This document shows, one piece after another, positions 23,116-36,611 of a stretch of 64,000 nucleotides of DNA. Origin of the DNA: Cryptomeria japonica (taxonomy: Eukaryota; Streptophyta; Pinopsida; Cupressales; Cupressaceae); assembly GCF_030272615.1 (NCBI RefSeq), contig NC_081412.1, forward strand, positions 41,314,291 to 41,378,290, read 5' to 3'. The position numbers and the translations under genes are program-made. The notes below the pieces were generated by a model. The model was not told the DNA's origin, searched no databases, and saw nothing but the letters and a program-made list of their open reading frames with translations. Every line of letters begins with the position of its first letter. The stretch's first letter is position 1.

Positions 23116-25620
23116 AGGTGTGGCCTGCATCAATCAGATGAGTTGGAGAGAAAAACAAAGACATTCCTGCCGTAAACATGGCCACCCTAACGTGTACAAG
23201 CTGATGGTTCGATGCCGCAACGAGCAGATTGAAAGATGGGGCATTGTGTAACTTTTCATTGAACTCATCTGACGCTTTTTGTCGCAACTGAGAAAGTGTC
23301 ACCACAAGCAATCGGATCCAAGTCTACCTAAATCAAGAGAGACATTTTTAGAGTGACATAAAATGACCCCATAGGATCAGACAACTCATTCTTATGATTA
23401 ACGAGCACCAAGAAACGCAATGCCGAATATTGACAACTTTGAGCAACTTGAGCACTTAAGTGATTTTGCTGTTAGGGTGTGGCCCGTAATGACCGGATGA
23501 GTTGGAGAGAAAAATGAAGGCATTCCTAGTGTAAACCCAGCCACCTCGACGCATACGAGCTGATGGTTCAGTGTCACGACGAGTGGATTGAAAGATGAGG
23601 CATTGTGCAAATTTTCATTGAACTCATCTGATGCTTTTTGTCGCAACCGAGAAAGTGTCGCCATGAGCAATTGGATCTGAGTCTACCTAAAATGAGAGAG
23701 GATTTTTTAGAGTGCCATAATACAACCCCGTAGGATTAGATGGTTCATTCTTATGATTAAAGGGCGTCGATAAATGTGATGCCGAATATTAATAACTTTG
23801 AGCAACTTGAGCACTTAAGCGATTTCGTTGCTAGGGTGTGGCCCGCAATGATCAAATGAGTTGGAGAGAAAAGTGAAGGAATTCCTAGTGTAAACCCAAC
23901 CACCCCTATGTGTACAAGCTGAGGATTCGATGCCACGACGAGCGGATTGAAAGATGGGGCATTGTGCAACTTTTCATTGAACTTGTCTGAGGCATTTTGT
24001 CCCAACTTAGAAAGTGTCGCCATGAGCAATTGGATTTGAGTCTACCTAAACTGAGAGATGATTTTTGAGAGTGCCATAACACAACCCCATAGGATTAGAC
24101 GGATCGTTCTTATGACTAACGCAAGGCAAGAAACGCGATGCCAAATATTGACAACTGTGAGCAACTTGAGCACTTAAGCGATTTTGCTGCTAGGGTGTGG
24201 CCCGCATCGATCAAACGAGTTGGAGAGAAAAATGAAGGCATTCCTAGCGTAAACCCAACCACCTTGACACATACGAGTTTACAGTTCAATGCCGCGATGA
24301 GAGGATTGAAAGATGGGGCATTGTGCAACTTTTCATTGAACTCATCTGACGCTTTTTATCGCAACCAAGAAAGTGTCACCATGAGAAATTGGATCCGAGT
24401 ATACCTAAACCAAGAGAAGCTTTTTTAGAGTGCCATAACACAACCCTGTTTGATCATATGACTCATTCTTATGGTTAATGGACGCCAATAAACGCAATGC
24501 CAAATATTGACAACTTTGAGCAACTTGAGCACTTAAGCGATTTCGCTACTAAGGTGTGGCCCGCAACGATCAAACGAGTTGGAGAGAAAAACGAAGGCAT
24601 TCCTAGCGTAAACCTGACCACCCCAACGCATACGAGCTGACGGTTCGGTGTCGTGACGAGAAGATTGAAAGATGGGGCATTGTGCAACTTTTCATTGAAC
24701 TCATCTGACACTTTTTGTCACAACTGAGAAAGTGTCACCACGAGCAATTGGATTTGAGTCTACCTAAACCAAGAGAGGATTTTTTAGAGTGCCATAACAT
24801 GACCCCGTAGGATCAAACAAATCATTCTTATGTGTCACCAAGGTCAAGAAACATGATGCCGAATTTTGACAAATTTTCACACTTTGAGCACTTTAGGGAC
24901 TTTGCTACTAGGGTGTGGCCCACATCGATCGGGTGAGTTCGATAGAGGAACAAAAGCATTCCTAGTGTAAAATCAGCCACCCGAATGCGTACATGCTAAG
25001 GGTTTGGTGCTGCGACAAGTGGATTGCAAGATGGAGCATTGTGCAACTTTTCATTGAACTCATGTGACGCTTTTTATCGCAACCGAGAAAGTGTCACCAA
25101 GAGAAATTGGATTTGAGTCTACCTAAACTGAGAGAGGATTTTTTAGAGTGCCATAACACGACCTTGTAGGATCATATGACTTGTTCTTATGTTTCACCAA
25201 GGTCGAGAAACGTGATGCTGAATTTTGACAATTTTTCACACTTTGAGCACTTTAGGGATTTTGCTGCTAAGGTGTGACCCACATTGATCGAGTGAGTTCG
25301 ATAGAGGAACGAAGGAATTCCTAATGTAAACTCGGCCACCTAGATGCGTATGTGCTGACAATTCGGTGCCGCAACAAGAATATTGAAAGATGGGGCATTG
25401 TGTAACTTTTCATTGAACTCATGTGATGCTTTTTGTCGCAACCGAGAAAGTGTCGCCACGAGCAATTGGATCTGAGTCTACCTAAACCAAGAGAGGTGTT
25501 TTTAGAGTGTCATCTCACAAACCCATAGGATCATATGAATCATTCTTATGTGTCACTAACATCGAGAAAAATGATGCCGAATTTTGACAATTTTTCACAC
25601 TTTGAGTGATTGACAACAAA
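23116..25620 (+). repeat. 359-bp satellite array, right part, about seven monomers
   Basis: Monomer starts at 23,350, 23,709, 24,068, 24,427, 24,785, 25,145 and 25,503 give periods of 358-360. The last three monomers share their own variants (TGTCACCAAGGTC, TTTCACACTTTGAGCACTTTAG, CGATAGAGGAAC), forming a sub-family. Including the left part the array has about 8.3 monomers. Each monomer carries a minus-strand frame of about 70-90 codons in the first sub-family, but 359 is not a multiple of three and the frame is lost in the second. Confidence 0.93.
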
Positions 25621-25836
25621 TGAGCAAATTTTACATCTTTTACCATATTAGCCTAAAACTTCACAAAATGATCCCATTTGATATCTAATGGTCCAAAATG
25701 ATATTATTTACATAAAATCACACAAAACAAGATAAAAACACAAATTTTTACATTACAATGCGTCGAGTAGTCGAAAAATACAAGTCGTGTACATATATCC
25801 AAATATGATTGATATTACAATTTGTTGCATTTACAT
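25621..25836. other. Spacer between satellite and A2
   Basis: AT-rich; no gene seen. It is presumably the 3' flank of A2. Confidence 0.4.
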
Positions 25837-26338
25837 TTAATCCAATGAACCATCTGGATCTGCTCTACTCTTTATCGTGTCTAGTATGGTCTCATGGTCA
25901 GACTCATGAACCTTCCATATGTTCTTGTTTAGTGGTCTAACCCCATATATGATCAAATGAACATTTGAAGCTACAACAAGGTTAGAATAATGAAGAATCT
26001 TCCTATGTGTCTCGAAGTCCTCGAACAACCACAAGTTAGACTTCTTCATTGGGTACCTTCTAAGCCATGTACCAGTAACAACTACTGATCCTGTGGGGTA
26101 CTCAATATTTTCTCCATCTACCACAGGGTCATCCAATTTATTTTTTGCGTCCACACAATGACACAGGTAATAATTTGTTCCTTCTTCATTGTCTTTAGCT
26201 GCAATAACTGCATAAACATGTCCTGCAATGATAAAGTGAGAAGAATTTATTAAACAACTAAGGTAAAATATTAAAGTACAAAAATTTGCATGTGGATAAT
26301 TTACCTCATTGGACTAAATATGACACATGGTCAAAGTC
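25837..26338 (-). pseudogene. A2, 3' end (last two exons)
   Basis: The last exon (25,837-26,222) encodes a C-terminus colinear with A1 at 3154-3441 (shared Tyr-Pro-x-Gly-x-Val-Val-Val-x-x-Thr-Trp-Leu-Arg and Glu-Asp-x-Glu-x-His-x-x-Ile-Leu). A clean 82-nt GT-AG intron lies at 26,223-26,304 (donor GTAAAT, acceptor TTGCAG). The exon upstream (26,305-26,338) aligns with A1 near 3030 but a TGA falls in frame at the junction. The LINE at 26,354 separates this from the rest of A2. Confidence 0.65.
26223..26304 (-). other. Intron in A2
   Basis: 82-nt GT...AG interval that interrupts the A2 frame; A1 is continuous at this position. Confidence 0.6.
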
Positions 26339-26353
26339 AACTGATGCTTCCAT
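26339..26353. other. LINE target-site duplication, left copy
   Basis: AACTGATGCTTCCAT, repeated exactly at 29,721-29,735. Confidence 0.92.
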
Positions 26354-27728
26354 CTTATTCAGTCCTGGGAAGGACCCTTGGCTTTTGGAGCTCCCTTTAA
26401 ATGAAAACCCTGAGTGGAACAAATATCAGAACCAATGCAAGGAAAGATTTGGAACCAAGGTGGAGGATTATTGGAAAGATGGACAGTGGAAAGACTTATC
26501 TCAAGTGGATCAGTCTTTGGGTAGTTTGAACAAAGTCATGAACTCAATGGTGAGGATTGAAGAAGAAGACCAGTTAATTTGGAAACTCACAGCTAGTGGT
26601 ACTTTTACTGTGGCATCTCTTTATTATCAACAATACAATAACATGGAAAGTCCTTGCTGGGCTAAAGCATGGGTGAAAGGTCTTACCCCCAAGATCAACA
26701 TTTTCTTTTGGATAGCCCTTCAAGACAAAATTCTTACAACAGAGAATATCAGAAAAAGAGGTATCAGCATGCCAAGTTTCTGTACACTCTATAAGCAGAA
26801 TGAGGAGATAATAAATCATATGCTCTTTCATTGCCCCTTCTTAGCTGATGTTTGGGGAAGTTGTCTGGATCAATTCAATATCAGTTGGAGCTTCCCCACC
26901 TCGATTCAGGAGATTTTCAAGTCATGGCATCATCCTTCAAAAAATAGAACCACTACCTTACTATGGAGAATTGCTTTACCTCACATATGTTGGGGTATAT
27001 GGAAAGAGAGAAATGATAGAATTTTTAGAGAAAAGAATACTAAGGCTAACATTGTGTTTGAAAAAATAAGAAGAAGTATAGTAGAAAATATGAATATTAT
27101 AGGTGGTATTGATAATCCTAACACTAAGGAGGATCAATTTATCTATAAAAAATGGAGATTAAAAGCTCAAGAGAGCATCCAGAGTAATCCTAGAGAGGGA
27201 GTGATATGGACCAACCTACCTAGGGGATGGATGAAAATCAATTTTGATGGGGCCTCTAAGGGAAACCCGAGGGTTGCAGGATGTGGAGTGGTCCTAAGGG
27301 ATGAATGGGGAATATGTAAAATCATAAAATGTATTCCTATAAGAAATCAGACCAACCATGTTGTCAAAGCCATGGCGGCTTATCATGGGATTATCCTTGC
27401 CAAAGAAGCCAATTGCACTAAAGTTTGGTGTGAAGGAGACTCCTTAAACATTATCAATTGTTTAAATATGAAATTCTCGCCATCATGGTCGATTAGTAAT
27501 GCTATTAAAGGTACTAGGAAAATCAGCGAAGAGTTTGAAATGTGTGTTCTTACACATGTTTATAGGGAGGCCATCTCTTGTGTTGATTGGGCAGCCAACC
27601 TGGCTTGCCAATCAGGAGATATCATTACTAGCTATGGTGAAATGGAGATTGCAAGTGAAATGAAATCCTTGCTCAATCAGGACCGAAGCTATGCAAGGCA
27701 ACGTGGTACTTTTAATCATTATTTCTAA
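26354..27728 (+). pseudogene. LINE ORF2 C-terminus: zinc-binding region and RNase H
   Basis: The open frame runs from 26,286, but codons before 26,354 come from A2 flank, so its Met is accidental. The zinc-binding region (about 26,580-26,870) has the plant RVT zinc-binding pattern Trp-Lys...Phe-Phe-Trp-Ile and His...Phe-His-Cys; one expected cysteine is Tyr. The RNase H domain (about 27,225-27,620) has Ile-Asn-Phe-Asp-Gly-Ala-Ser-Lys-Gly-Asn-Pro, Glu-Gly-Asp-Ser and Tyr-Arg-Glu-Ala. The glutamate usually found in the second motif appears replaced (Val-Lys-Ala-Met-Ala). Endonuclease and RT domains are absent. Confidence 0.92.
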
Positions 27729-27901
27729 TAACCTTTCCGCCTTTTTCGATGCAGGGCTTGCTTGAAGATAATGAGCTATTAAGTAGGTGTCATATCATTA
27801 TTATTTGGCACGGATTATGGGTGCTCTTATAGAATAACCACAGAAACCAGAGGAAAAGTTATCAAAATGAGAGAGGGCATTGCAAGGAAGGTGCTAGAAA
27901 A

Positions 27902-29505
27902 ATGGGAGGTAACAAGAAGAGATTTGAACCTGCTTCCTGCTTTGAATGGACAAAGAACGAAGAAGTCTGGGGTATCCTCCAGTAGGGGGGTCTCAATGTT
28001 TTCATGGAACGACTAAATGGGAAGGACCCCACAATCACCAGCTATTTCATCAAGAACTGGAAAAATGGAAAAATTCTGATTGGATCACATATGATGAATG
28101 TAGACAAAGAGGTTATCGCTGAGGCCACGGGGATGACTACCGAGGGTATGAAATTGTACAAGGACAGAGAGATATCAGATAAAGCAGCAGACAAGTTTCC
28201 TATTACGGATGGTGAGAGAAGAAAGATGATCAAAATTGACAACTCCTACCACTCCCTGAAGAGAATTTGCAGGCCATGGAGGTTTGTCTTATTTGCTTCT
28301 ATTGAATATATTACCTTAGATGGTAGGTTTACCAAGGCATATGGGCATCACTTCGTCCTTCTCAACCATTTCCATCATGGAGAAAGGGTTAGCCTTCCCT
28401 ATTACCTTGCTTGTTCAATGGATCATACTATAAAGGAGATCCAAAAGGACCCTAAAGGTGATCATGCCCTCCACCAAGGGCTTATGGTCCTAGTTTATAA
28501 AATGCTAAAGGGGAAGTGCATTGAAAGCCTATTAAAGGCAAAAATGCCAGAGATGAGACTACGGAAAGTAAGGATAGTGGTTTCAACTTTGATTCAGAGA
28601 CCGAGGGAGATTCAGAAGAAACTAGCAAAAAAGGGAGGATTAGGGCCAAGAAGAGGAGGATTATTGTGGAATCTGAAATGTTGGATTCTGAAACTGAATC
28701 CCTTGAGGAAAAACCTGTTAAAAAGAGGAAAGGGAAAGCCTTTGGAAAGAAGGCTCAGAAAAAGAACACTAAAAAGGGTAGCAATTATGATCTCAATTAT
28801 GTTTTGGTTGAATCTGAGGAGGAGGATGATGAAAATAAGAGGATTGATAGTAAGGACAAAGAAGGGGAGGGTAACCCAGTTAAGGATAATTTGGAGACCG
28901 TGAATACCACTAGCCTGCATAACAAGGAAAAAGGGGGTCAAAGTGATAGTGGTGACAAAGATACTATTAAGAATTTCTGTGAGACCATTGCTACTATGGT
29001 GAAGGATATTAATAGTTTGAAAACTGATACACAGGCCATGGAAAGAATTACAGTTGGTGACAAGCCCTTGGCAGAGCATGTTGAAGAGTTAGTGGTCGTT
29101 CTGCATAATGCGCAAGCTATTGAATGTATGGTTGGTAAAATCTTAGGAATGGAAAAAAAGGTCAATGAGATGGGAGATAGAAAGGAAATGGAAAACAAAC
29201 TGAAAGATTTTGGTAGTAGAATTGACAAGCTGGAGCACAATGTCAAGCAGCTTGCTGATCAAAATTTCCAAATCCTCAAATCTTCGGTGGACAACATGAA
29301 CATTTTTATCAATAGGTTCAAGAATAATGTAGAGAGGGATGGTGATAAAGAGCAGGTGAACAAGAAGGGTCATGAAAGGAGGACCAGAGCCAACACAAAG
29401 AATAAGGTCGACATCGATGGTCGTGAGCTGGAGGATATGAAGACCTCAGCGAATAACATGAAACAAATGGTTGTTCATGCTGAGGAAATTCTGAATAGTA
29501 TTTAG
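27902..29505 (+). pseudogene. Second frame of the LINE, downstream of RNase H; unknown
   Basis: An ATG at 27,902 opens a frame interrupted by TAG at 27,983. It continues through 28,004-28,540, then shifts by one base at an A-run (28,540-28,544) into the frame ending at 29,505. The two lesions hide an original protein of about 535 residues. It has a globular N-terminal domain (Ser-Tyr-Phe-Ile-Lys-Asn-Trp and Arg-Pro-Trp-Arg-Phe-Val-Leu-Phe-Ala near 28,050-28,330), an acidic and Lys-rich linker with nuclear-localisation-like clusters (28,620-28,800), and a long coiled coil (about 28,970-29,500). It might be a displaced gag/ORF1-like protein, an acquired host frame, or a 3' transduction; I do not recognise it. 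Confidence 0.65.
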
Positions 29506-29720
29506 TTCTAGTTGTTGTCCTTGGTTCTGTCTCTTTGCTGTCTTTTGTTTTCTTTTTGCTGTCTGTTCTGAGTTTTTAATGTAATGATGTATTAAGCCAT
29601 GCCCATCCGGTGGGTTCATTTTGTCTTTTTGAAGTGATCAGGCACTTTTTTTAGCATTTCTGTTTTCCTGGCTTGTAAAAGGTTCGGGTACCTTTCAAAT
29701 ACCTGCTTTTACTTAATCAA
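29506..29720 (+). other. LINE 3' untranslated region
   Basis: T-rich, with two similar CTTT-rich phrases, ending GGTTCGGGTACC...TACTTAATCAA before the right target-site copy. It resembles plant LINE 3' ends, with a very short A tail. Confidence 0.65.
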
Positions 29721-29735
29721 AACTGATGCTTCCAT
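29721..29735. other. LINE target-site duplication, right copy
   Basis: AACTGATGCTTCCAT, an exact copy of 26,339-26,353. Confidence 0.92.
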
Positions 29736-32379
29736 TTGTGTTAGTTGTAGTGCACTCAAAGGTTGATATGTCTCAAGTGGGATTAGAGGCCTCATACACA
29801 ATTCATCCACCCACTCTATTGACTCACACTCATTATAGGCACCATCTCTACATGAAGAACAATAACATGCCATCTGTCACATATGGATAGTCCATGAACC
29901 TACATTAGATCTTTTGAAAGAGTGTAGCTCACTCGATTCTATCAATGTACAACAATCTTCGAATTCTACAATGTTAGTATCATCTACCAACCAAAACAAT
30001 CTACGAACTGAAGCCTTACCTTGATTACCTAGACCAATTGTACCATTGCACCACTAAACAATTGATTTTGTATCCTTCAAGTTTGCATTCCCTTTTTACT
30101 TTAACTCTTCTCATGCTAAAGCTCTTTTAATACATGCTCCTACACCATCATGCTCCCCTTTTCCATGCCCAGCCTCGGAGAAATTCCAAATATGTTGAAT
30201 AGCAGTCAACTTATGCATCCTACTCAACCAATAAAACATCCGAGGGCTCTTAAATCGTGATGCACAATTATCTAACCATATGATATGTTGACAAAATGAT
30301 ATGCCTCGACTAGCCAAATCATCGTAGAATATCTAAAAACAACCTTGCACAAACCTGTAGAGTGTGAGCGATCATCACTAATGTAAAAATGATACTCCCT
30401 CAATATCTCCCTATCCTCTTCCATACTATCATGTGCATGAATGAATGCTATATGCACAAATATAGCAACTTGTGTGGAGTTTTAATATTGCGATTGCACC
30501 TCATTTTGCGGTTGTAGTGTGTAGTTCTCTAAAAAGTCAAAAATTGAAATGATGGTATGAAGTGAAAATGTGTCCTTGCATAACTTAAATTGTGAGTCCA
30601 ACCAACGAGCTCAATGGTTATGCCTTGCATACTCATACACTATATTCTCATGAAAGATGCCCATAAACTGATACATTGAAATCTTCTCACTAACTAATTC
30701 ACACCTTTTTGCTTCTTTTCCATCTTTTAGCATGTAGGCCACTGTCTTATATTTTCCAAATTCCACTAACTCATTACCAATTTCTTGTCCAATATCCATA
30801 TGTTGACAAATTTGTAAATGTCACAATCCACCACAATGAACACATGTTCCATCCAAGCAACACTTATTGTAATATACTTGACCATCTACTCATTTACATA
30901 AGATGTTAGATATGAATTCCCTTGAAGATGTCGGTGGACCATTTATGTCGCATTACTGCAAAACATTGTTAGCATGCTAATCTATACATATGTATTGATA
31001 AACATCATAATTGTTAGAAAATTTGATATGTACTCTACAACAACAAGTTGTGCATGTGTGATTTATTTTGACATAAAAAGGCTTTACCATTTCAAAAAAT
31101 CTTTGACTAATTTTAATTTGAGGATACATACGTTGAAACTTGGCGAAAAATTGTGTTTGAATCATATCCAAAAAATGTTTCGGATGTGGATCGTGGATTT
31201 TACTACCAATCCTCCTTCTTACAACATCTCTTTGATTTGGAGAGACCCTTGTGTTATTCTTCCAAAAATATTCAATTAGGGATCTCAAGGCTTCAACAAT
31301 TGCTTTATCTTTCCACAGTAATCTACTGGAAAATGCCCATAACTCATTGTTATATGGATCCTCCTCTCTTTGTTGCCTTCCCATAGCTCTCATTAGAGTT
31401 TGCATACTTATCTTCAATTGTTTACTTGTCTTTCTAATAAGGTGAGCTTTCTTAGTTTGAGTGATTACAATTGTTGATGTAATGACACGTCGTGTGGCAT
31501 TACTATCTTTTGTACATGAGTTATAACCAACAGTAACATATGCATTCATCAAATTCTTCACAATAGATTTGTCGCTTGATTCAATCAATGTTCTTAGCCC
31601 AAAAATATTCATTATGGGCCTAAATTTCAGATTTCTCATCATTTCAAAAATAGTTGACATCTTCCCATCTCATTTAAAGGCTAAAAAAATATTTTCCATG
31701 TCCGGTTAGCATGTCTTTGACAAGTACGCTTTGAAATCTTGTCAACCATTGGTTTCAAAACATTAGCATCAATATCAATAAAATACTTAGCATTTCTATG
31801 CAAAAATCTAGGAGGTGTTCTCAAACTTTGAGTTACCTCGAGATTAGGAATGTCAACAACATTAGGGATAGGTGGCATACCTTCAACTGGAGATGAAAAT
31901 GATGACATACCTTGAAATTGAGGTGTACAAGATGGTGTAGCTCCAATACTTGATGCCAATCATGAAGTACTTGCAACATCAAATGTCATAGAGGGAGTGC
32001 ATTCAATATGAGATGTTGTAGATGCCAACAGTGTGCCAATAAGAGATAGTGTGCCTTCAACTTGAGATGTAAGAGATGGGGTGCCTTCAACTTGAATTCT
32101 GGTAGACATGCTCTCAACCTTGGGGTTTAGTTGTCTCATTGCACGAAGGTTTTGCATCTGTTTCCTTTGTGTGGCCAATTCTGTCTCTCTCTTAGATTGG
32201 ATGGATATTTCATGTTCCTCTTCAATTAGCACCTCTTCTTCTATGGTATTCAATTTCCTTGCTTCATGAATTTTCTTCATTCCTTCTCTTTTTTTTGCAT
32301 TCTTAGCTTCACGCTCTTCCGGTGTTACATTTTTTGGTCGTTTCCTCGGCATGATGATAATTTCTACATGTACATGCAC
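29736..32379 (-). pseudogene. A2: transposase-like gene, main part
   Basis: Minus-strand pieces in order: 32,379-31,960 (basic start, Met-Pro-Arg-Lys-Arg probably at 32,352), 31,959-31,681 (same phase, after a TGA), 31,660-30,977 (227 residues open), 30,799-30,611, 30,457-30,272 and 30,317-30,111. These match A1 in order. The 227-residue piece contains Ala-Thr-Arg-Arg-Val-Ile-Thr, Arg-Val-Ser-Pro-Asn and Thr-Cys-Cys-Cys. The 30,317-30,111 piece has Trp-Leu-Asp-Asn-Cys-Ala-Ser-Arg-Phe-Lys, then Phe-Tyr-Trp-Leu-Ser-Arg-Met-His, then Gly-His-Gly-Lys-Gly-Glu-His-Asp-Gly, a possible catalytic-Asp plus glycine-rich motif. It is better preserved than A1. Stops, shifts and the LINE show it is inactive. 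Confidence 0.62.
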
Positions 32380-33244
32380 ATAAAAGAGAATAAGTTAATT
32401 CATAAAGAGATTTCAAGAGGCATAAGGGGCAGTCCTAATGCATCTACGACTATCCTAATTATGTTAGGATAGTCCTAATGCATCTATGACTATCCTAATT
32501 ATGCATATGTTAAAATGGATATATGAAATTGAAATTATTTCATGTATTCCTTTTTTAAATTATTTCATAAGATCTTAAAAAGGATGTATGAAATTGCAAA
32601 TTTTGTTTTAAACCACTAAACAAATAATTTTCTTATGCAACTTCCTTCAAATGCATTGTTAAATCTAATGTAAATCTAATAGGATTATAATCAATTTTGA
32701 CAAAACACTTTTATTCTAACATTTAAACAAAATAACACTTAATAAGTGTTTGAATTCTAAAAACAAGAAAATATTACCTCAATTATTCAAATTTGATAAA
32801 AAAAACTATGTTCTTCCTCTTCGACGTTGCCAAATGAAAAAAAAAGGTGGTGGAGAGCTGATGGAATGTATAAAATAACCTTGCATAAAATGTCAACACC
32901 ATGCAAAAAGAGTTTTTTTGTTTGATCATGCGTAGAAAGAAGACAAAATGAGAGAATGTGGGATTGGATCATGGGTCAAGGGTCCCATATAACCGTTTTT
33001 TAGTGCAGCTCATTTGTCTAGTGCCAAATATGGCACTAGCCAAATGAATTCCATTGAAAGTTTTTAACCTTTGATAAATTGATACTCTATACCTTGTAAT
33101 CTATACTCTATACCCTATAGTTTGATAGCCACAACCATAAAAATTAAACCATTTAAAGCCTATAACAAATACCCTAGATCGTATGACCCAATATGCTAAA
33201 TCCTCGACCCTATACAATAACCATAGACCCTATAACCCGATATG
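32380..33244 (-). promoter_or_regulatory. A2 upstream region with palindrome and direct repeats
   Basis: No gene. A direct repeat of GTCCTAATGCATCTA-GAC lies at about 32,431 and 32,470. An imperfect palindrome at 33,010-33,047 pairs TCATTTG-CTAGTGCC with GGCACTAG-CAAATGA. Both could be transposase-binding or terminal structures (speculative). Confidence 0.4.
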
Positions 33245-35960
<2,716 letters not shown>

Positions 35961-35998
35961 CAATGTTTCAACTAAACATTGTTTCTATGTACACATTT

Positions 35999-36132
35999 GG
36001 CGCTCTCCCTATTTGGTGTGCGCAAAATGTGGAATATGGACCACATTTGGCGTGCGCCAAATGGGAAAACCCATTGATCACATTTGGTGCACGCCAAATA
36101 GGGAGAGCGCCATATTTGGCGTGCGCCAAATG
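35999..36132. repeat. Nested palindromes with TTTGGCG/CGCCAAA cores
   Basis: CATTTGGCG-TG-CGCCAAATG at 36,044-36,063 is a palindrome with perfect 9-bp arms. A second ATTTGGCG-TG-CGCCAAAT lies near 36,114-36,131. GGCGCTCTCCCTATTTGG (35,999) pairs with CCAAATAGGGAGAGCGCC (ends 36,111) as a larger hairpin. The core contains the E2F-like octamer GCGCCAAA. The setting between A2 and B2 suggests a mobile-unit structure rather than a host promoter. Confidence 0.8.
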
Positions 36133-36295
36133 GCCCGCTTTGGGAAAAACCAAACCTATGGGTTGGATTTGCCTTGGGCATCCAACCCAAAGGTTTGGAC
36201 GACCATTTCAGGCTAGAGACGTGTTTTTATCAGAATATTGAACCATGGTAAACTTGAGCTCCCTCTTAGCTATCCAACAATGTAATTTATTTCAA

Positions 36296-36297
<2 letters not shown>

Positions 36298-36326
<29 letters not shown>

Positions 36327-36355
36327 CTTCTTCTTCTTCTTCTTCTTCTTCTTCT
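36298..36355. repeat. TTC microsatellite
   Basis: About 19 tandem TTC units. Confidence 0.95.
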
Positions 36356-36611
36356 AGACGTGTATAATCATTATAAGTTATTTAAACTATTCATTCAATC
36401 ATATTTGCATTCAATTACCAATGTCTCCAGTTGCACTACCAAATCCCAAATCACATAGCCCCGCACTCGCACTACTTGTGCTCTACAAGAGTAAAATAAG
36501 ATATACATGCAAGTTACTACATAATCTAATTAATGTCAATATAAATGACAAGCATGTAAGTACAATAAAATACAAACGACTAGGTGCAATAATATATGTA
36601 CTGTAAAGCTA

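Larger units (their letters stand above)
26354..29720 (+). mobile_element. 5'-truncated L1-type LINE inserted in A2
   Basis: The 3367-bp insert is flanked by perfect 15-bp direct repeats. It begins inside the C-terminal part of a LINE ORF2 (RT itself missing, a usual 5' truncation) and ends in a LINE-like 3' terminus with a short A-rich end (ATCAAAA). Removing it joins the two halves of A2. Between RNase H and the 3' end it carries a second, about 530-codon frame. Confidence 0.93.

Noticed and set aside
23054-24711. Repeated minus-strand frames of about 70-90 codons, one per satellite monomer
   Set aside because: The 359-bp period is not a multiple of three, the frame is lost in the last monomers, and the similarity is explained by DNA repetition.
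26286-26353. Start codon at 26,286 for the LINE frame
   Set aside because: It lies in A2 flank outside the target-site duplication; the frame extends into it by chance.
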